This document shows, one piece after another, positions 15,001 through 17,178 of a stretch of DNA of 17,178 nucleotides. Every line of letters begins with the position of its first letter. The stretch's first letter is position 1. The position numbers were made by a program, and so were the translations under genes. The stretch is from Senegalimassilia sp003474385 (GTDB lineage Bacteria; Actinomycetota; Coriobacteriia; Coriobacteriales; Eggerthellaceae): the NCBI RefSeq assembly GCF_003474385.1, contig NZ_QUCY01000037.1, positions 1 to 17,178 of the forward strand, written 5' to 3'. Below the pieces are notes generated by a model, which was not told where the DNA came from, ran no database searches, and saw only the letters and a list, made by a program, of their open reading frames with translations.

Positions 15001-16850
15001 TCGTTGTTCGGCACCGTGGAATAGATGTTGCCGCCGGGCGCCGTCACCTCGGGTTTGATCTTCAGGTTCGTCGTGGGTCCCCAGCTGCTGAAATCGCTCA
15101 TGGTGAACGCGGTGGCGGAGGCGGTCGTCAGGCCGGATTCCTTCACGATGCGCTTGTCGGCGGCCGCCAGCAAGGCCTCGCCGGAAGCCTTCGTCACCAT
15201 GATGGCGGTGGTATCATCGCTGTTAATGGAGAACGAGCTGAGCTTCTCGTCGCGATCGTCGTAGATGACCACGGCGAACGGCGACAGGGCGCCGATGTTG
15301 TTCACCTTGTCGGCAAACGTCAGGTCCGAACCGTCGGAAGCCGCACCGCGCTTGACCAGCACAATCGTCTTACGGTCCATGCCGTCGGGATACGCTTCCT
15401 TCAGCCTCTCCACGTCCGCCGCGTCGCCGACGCCGCCGTCGACGTACTCGTACGAGCCGTCTTTAAGCGCCGAGAACTTCGGGGAGCCCCAGTAGCTTTG
15501 GTTGTTCGCCTCGATATAGGGAATGACCGTGCCATCGGCCGCTTTGAACGCAGGCGACGCCTCGGCGTTGTTCACGCTGGCCACGGCCACGGTGCCCGGC
15601 ATGGCGGACGGGTACGACAGCACAGAGCTGTCGGGGTCGGAGGCGTAGGGCTTGTTCTGCCCGGACTTGTTCTTGTAACCCGACGTGTACGAGTTGCCGG
15701 CGGCCATGTTCACCGACGCGCCCGTCGCCGTCAGGCTATTGATGGCGTCGCCGTACGTTGCGGCCGCGGCATCGGAGAAGCCGGCGTCGCTGCCAAGCGA
15801 AACGTTCACGGAATCGGGAGCCAGCACCACCGCGTCGTCGAACGCGGCAAGCAGCGAGCTGTCGTAGATGGTACCGTCGGAGTTGCAGCTGACCTTCAGC
15901 ATGGCGATCTGGGAATCGGGCGCCGTGCCCCGGACCTCGCCGGCGTTCGCGCCGATGATGCCGGCGACGTGCGTGCCATGGTCCATGCCGGACAGCGAGC
16001 CCGGGTCGACGTCGCTGTCATGGTCGGCGTAGTCGTACACGAAGGGGATCTTCTCGCTTACGTAGCGGCCGTTCTTACCCTCGCCCATCTTCGTCATCTT
16101 GCCGTTGACGCCGGATTCCGTTTCGGCGAGATTGGAATCGTCCAGGTCGCCCTTGAAGGCGGAGTGGTTCACGTCGAGCCCGGAGTCGATGATGGCGATG
16201 AGCTGGCCGTCGCCTTTCTGTTTGATCTGGTCGGCGGCGGTCATATCGAGCGAGGTTTGGTTGGCGGGCGCATCCTGCATCCCCTGGTCGGCGGGGACCT
16301 CGTAGCCCTTCTCGATGAAGGCGTTCTTCACACCGTCCAGGTCCTGGATGGTTTTAAGCAGGTTGGCGGGCGCCTTGATGGCGAAGCCGTCGATGGCGTG
16401 GTAGTAGTCGTAGAGCTCCTGGAACTCGGGCTGCTCCGCATCGCCGGCGTCGCGCGCGGCATCCTCCGACGAGGAATTGCCATCGCCCAGCAGGCCGAAC
16501 AGGCTGAAGCCCTGCTCCTGCCCCTGTTCCTGCTCCACCATATCGCGGATCTGATTCTTGAAGTAGTTGTGACGGTCCTGGTTCACCGTCCCCATCACGC
16601 GGCTGAACAAGCTAACACCGCGTGCGCCCGCGCCGTCCTCCAGCTGCACGATGATGGTAACGTTGCCTTGCCCGTCCGCATCCGCGGCGGCCTGCTGCAT
16701 CGCCTGCTCGACGACGTTTGCCGTCGAAGGCTGGGCGCTATCGTCGGAGTCCGCCGCAAACGCCGCGGTCGTGGGAACCATCAACGTTCCCACCAGCGTC
16801 AACGCAAGACCCGAGCGCACGACGCGCCTTCCCTTGAGTTCTTCTCCCAT
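9039..16850 (-). CDS. Giant cell-wall-anchored subtilisin-family (S8) protease with LRR, Big_2 and FIVAR modules
   Basis: 2603-residue surface protease. In order: signal peptide (to about 32); I9-like propeptide (64-186); S8 catalytic domain with Asp222 (IIDSG), His291 (DHGTHVAG), oxyanion Asn386 and Ser625 (SGTSMATP); inserted PA-like domain (440-560); C5a-peptidase/lactocepin-like Fn3 region (702-860, APFLGFYGDW); two Big_2-like Ig domains (1143-1325); a long BspA-type LRR_5 array (about 1340-2045, unit LPxxVxxIGxxAF); an Ig-like domain (2165-2262); three FIVAR repeats (2266-2478); Pro-Asn and Gly-Asn stalks; LSQTGD (2567-2572), helix and RRKRQR. The triad is intact, so it is probably active. 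ATG 16850 is chosen because GGAAGG lies six bases upstream, whereas the ATG at 16856 abuts that site. Host protein cleavage, perhaps of haemoproteins, is inferred from the neighbours; the substrate is unknown. C5a-like or self-processing roles are alternatives. Confidence 0.93.
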   Translation of the reverse strand: MGEELKGRRVVRSGLALTLVGTLMVPTTAAFAADSDDSAQPSTANVVEQAMQQAAADADGQGNVTIIVQLEDGAGARGVSLFSRVMGTVNQDRHNYFKNQIRDMVEQEQGQEQGFSLFGLLGDGNSSSEDAARDAGDAEQPEFQELYDYYHAIDGFAIKAPANLLKTIQDLDGVKNAFIEKGYEVPADQGMQDAPANQTSLDMTAADQIKQKGDGQLIAIIDSGLDVNHSAFKGDLDDSNLAETESGVNGKMTKMGEGKNGRYVSEKIPFVYDYADHDSDVDPGSLSGMDHGTHVAGIIGANAGEVRGTAPDSQIAMLKVSCNSDGTIYDSSLLAAFDDAVVLAPDSVNVSLGSDAGFSDAAAATYGDAINSLTATGASVNMAAGNSYTSGYKNKSGQNKPYASDPDSSVLSYPSAMPGTVAVASVNNAEASPAFKAADGTVIPYIEANNQSYWGSPKFSALKDGSYEYVDGGVGDAADVERLKEAYPDGMDRKTIVLVKRGAASDGSDLTFADKVNNIGALSPFAVVIYDDRDEKLSSFSINSDDTTAIMVTKASGEALLAAADKRIVKESGLTTASATAFTMSDFSSWGPTTNLKIKPEVTAPGGNIYSTVPNNDYDYKSGTSMATPQVAGISALVREYVESDSKFAWYSDSAKSTLVSQLLMSTASPIADPMVDEGPETYYSPRFQGAGLVNAKAATTTPVYLTCEDSDNDRPKGEMGESADGSWSFTLKLNNLTKQEQTYTLDAAAMSEQIANGVFTGSDYNWTGRGIKVSFGGDAQGGTITVPANDPDNNLGGSATLVVNVTADSAFKSFVAENASNGAYVEGFVKLAAQNGGVDLSAPFLGFYGDWDKQPAIDAAAGSGDEHIVGSSLMNQGTSKSLGKNPLDKYGSADLSKAVVSSSPAIDAPTRLVPFTTMQRNASTLAYDYLNADGESVRSFSYNWVSKTTYNDSVGNYLYVEGYYLGDNSSKPVFDGLGEDGNQLPDGRYTLRRTATLATDDAAQQTLDQDFYYDTKKPEVSNVQLSGEDGARTVTFDVTDSSWFAGVNFIGPDDDAKKADGCYYQVVCPTSSGADSTISDPVENADGTRTWHISVPVSALKSAWSGWKGPGSNGAAFPNVVHMRAWDYGSNISSDVEIVVNPVPATGVTLSADSVKLAPGQVSSLQATVVPADSTQTKLTWASSNPDVVAVDENGQLTGVAEGEAQITVSVADNPAVSAKAQVKVEQVSADTGVALSQDSAQLLLDGTLDVAALVSDDCAAGGVTWTSSDESVVKVQQADPKLKQVANRVTLAAQGQTGDADVTATVTNSKGERKSATIHVRAQQADYGDFAIDESGALTGYTGESTNISIPNDVSVIADGAFSGSDIQSVSIPYSVTSIGKEAFKSTHNLGKVRFESGSKLTGIGDRAFFGTQGLAEIELPEGVTSIGSEAFSTSSVQRVVLPDGVTSIPASAFENCIQLSNVTLSDKVETIGANAFDACSALNKIKVRSASGSVAEGLPSSLTTIGKAAFSGARLQSVKLPASVKTVESEAFANDSSLKTLELNEGLASIGNGAFSGTNVAEVVLPDSLINLGTGVFANMKQLNTVTVGRQVPAGALTEAFVGDGSLLEFKADDSVANYSVADGVLFNKDKTQLVAFPAAKKTAGGVYTVPETVKDIAASAFSGAQVSKVNMPKGLASIGKNGFAGAALTSVVLPDGFEAMGEQAFMSCSSLTYVNIGGAVEVPQRAFSKCVSLSTVNLRRDLNKLTKIGALAFSDEEGSSSSSGGDSGYDAATASDSDKDTATYDGAITAIVLPDSVAEVGSNAFKNLTGMTRAHVGAGLTSGGADLFPGANALEVLTVAGANPVYSAVDNVLYAQMEDGLHLVKSAAASKTADVIVQNGTVSIDREAFRSNRVIKRVVIPEGVKSIGWGAFNTCDSLSEVVLPDSLETVADTAFNWDLNLDFVEFGTNVKQLGNPSNYIGASPFSGHVPAHLIVRGGQNGSYVSSSLQDDSIMQTAYFGPGMTDLRFSASGTFPKTIVIPADCERLEMPWSFGSYASEVRIYAPAGSKGWETAKAAIAGTYGTLSEDQLLEYTPLSATLSAAGAVEPGMVVPLKATAQGGVRGDKLFRFTEVSTNGQRKVLQDWSTADTLNWNVPVDGSSVLVEVRDATLLTEKATLAGVQPSVSLNKSGVVIVAAGQPMPELAASVTAPEGATVTYQWLCNGAPIAGATGATYTPTGAEGDADASADRVYSVVAHVVTADGVAVNAVSGEVAVRMAAEASEVDTSALKAAVDAAEALNRGDYTAESWQAFQKALAAARQQLVSPESAEAVASALDALTKAQGALVESGVDVDALTGAITAADKLQQSDYTADSWKPFEQALAAAKNVLANPTNQQAVDDALKALTEAQNALVKVEPAPEPSPDKPDTSALQGAVDAAKQLKESDYTADSWKPFEQALKAAEDVLANPDASGDDVASALEKLTKAQSALVKAEPAPEPDPAPNPEPNPNPNPNPNPNPGPNPGPGTDNGNGSGAGGNGGGNGSGNGSGAGGNGNGGNAGSTGGNVAAGGNSGTASGGNGAALSQTGDSVPVAPLAATGVFGAALAAVAAFFARRKRQR
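9159..9416 (-). repeat. Low-complexity wall-spanning stalk: Pro-Asn/Glu then Gly-Asn repeats
   Basis: Bases 9321-9416 encode a Pro-X dipeptide run (X = Glu, Asp, Ala, Asn, Gly; residues 2479-2510) written as repeated hexamer-like units (GGATTC/GGGTTC, plus strand). Bases 9159-9320 encode a Gly/Asn/Ser-rich run. These stalks are typical just before sortase signals, and the DNA is prone to length change by slippage. Confidence 0.75.
9523..9794 (-). repeat. 44-bp identical segment in two FIVAR repeats of the protease
   Basis: Bases 9523-9566 and 9751-9794 are identical over 44 bp, 228 bp apart, encoding SDYTADSWKPFEQAL. The third FIVAR copy (about 9860-10055) has diverged (GDYTAESWQAFQKAL). This shows recent duplication or gene conversion between the last two repeats. 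Confidence 0.8.
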
Positions 16851-17178
16851 GAGCATCCTTCCCGATTCGCCTCTATGCTCGATCTCGTTTCCGATAAACG
16901 GCGGAGCAGCGCGGACCCGCCGCGTGCCAAGACCGCATACCCGGACGAGACCGTGGGCAACGACTTCTGTCTCCCGAAGTTACCCGTGATATACAAAACG
17001 AAGGAAGTATACCGTACGCAACAATTTGGCAACCATGCAGGCAACTGGGGTTAACTTTCACTACAAGTTCTCCATAAAGTTACCCGCGGCTATCCGTGTG
17101 GCGGTTGTGCGGAGCCGAGCTGTTGCGGCCGACACGGCGTAACGTTTCTGGGGGTGCGGTGTAAGCCGCGTCGGCGAT
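16851..17178. other. Leader and upstream region of the protease gene
   Basis: This 328-base end of the window carries no gene I can support. It holds the protease ribosome site (GGAAGG just before the start), a leader of about 150 bases, the promoter and operator blocks at 16979-17085, and an imperfect inverted repeat (GCCGACACGGC at 17128-17138, GCCGCGTCGGC at 17165-17175, ten of eleven paired). The last could belong to a neighbouring gene beyond the window. Confidence 0.6.
16979..17074 (-). promoter_or_regulatory. Promoter/operator region of the protease gene, sharing two blocks with the NEAT promoter
   Basis: On the minus strand TATACTT (17011-17005), six bases, TTTTGTA (16998-16992), six bases, GGGTAAC (16985-16979) matches the NEAT upstream region in sequence and spacing. 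TATACT is a plausible -10 with TTGCCA as a possible -35 at a short 15-base spacing. RNA would start near 16999, giving a leader of about 148 bases. The upstream block, plus strand TAACTTT (17052-17058), N4, ACA (17063), N3, TCTCCA (17069-17074), is shared too. TCTCC...AGTTACCC occurs twice here, at 16970-16985 and 17069-17085. Confidence 0.6.

Noticed and set aside
14247..17054. Long plus-strand open frame (about 935 codons) antisense to the protease N-terminal half
   Set aside because: It is a composition shadow: the product is Val/Arg/Gly/His-rich and it runs through the protease promoter.

Overview
The window is high-GC DNA with long open frames on both strands. It reads as a Gram-positive actinobacterium, most likely a gut-type Coriobacteriia/Eggerthellaceae member. 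The reasons are Tat-exported proteins, surface proteins ending in an LSQTGD sorting signal with an Arg tail, FIVAR-type repeats, and NEAT/Shp-like haem proteins in a GC-rich genome. The taxon is an inference; no rRNA or marker gene is present.

Layout. (i) 1-1263 (+): the 3' part of a Tat-exported, Cys-rich protein of unknown function, closed by a strong terminator. (ii) 1476-1916 (-): a small DUF454/YbaN-family membrane protein with its own promoter. (iii) 1917-2267: a gene-free stretch holding degenerate ~20-bp tandem repeats. (iv) 2268-6146 (-): a haem-import operon in the order Shp-like surface haem-binding protein, IsdE-type haem lipoprotein, FecCD/IsdF permease, FepC-type ATPase. (v) 6147-6508: a spacer with four hairpins. 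(vi) 6509-8815 (-): a cell-wall-anchored protein with about four NEAT-like domains. (vii) 9039-16850 (-): a 2603-residue sortase-anchored subtilisin-family protease with C5a-peptidase-like, Big_2, BspA-type leucine-rich-repeat and FIVAR modules. (viii) 16851-17178: its leader and promoter region.

How it could work together (inference). The giant protease cleaves or captures host protein at the surface. The NEAT protein and then the Shp-like protein pass haem inward to the IsdE lipoprotein, whose Met and His ligands are both present. The permease and ATPase then import it. The relay resembles Isd of Staphylococcus and Shp/Hts of Streptococcus, rebuilt in a high-GC actinobacterium.

The best new signal is regulatory. 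The regions upstream of the NEAT gene and of the protease gene share two multi-part blocks with identical internal spacing: TATACTT-N6-TTTTGTA-N6-GGGTAAC, and on the opposite strand TAACTTT-N4-ACA-N3-TCTCCA. The surrounding DNA is otherwise unrelated. This argues that the two genes are controlled together. No sortase, haem oxygenase or dedicated regulator lies in the window.
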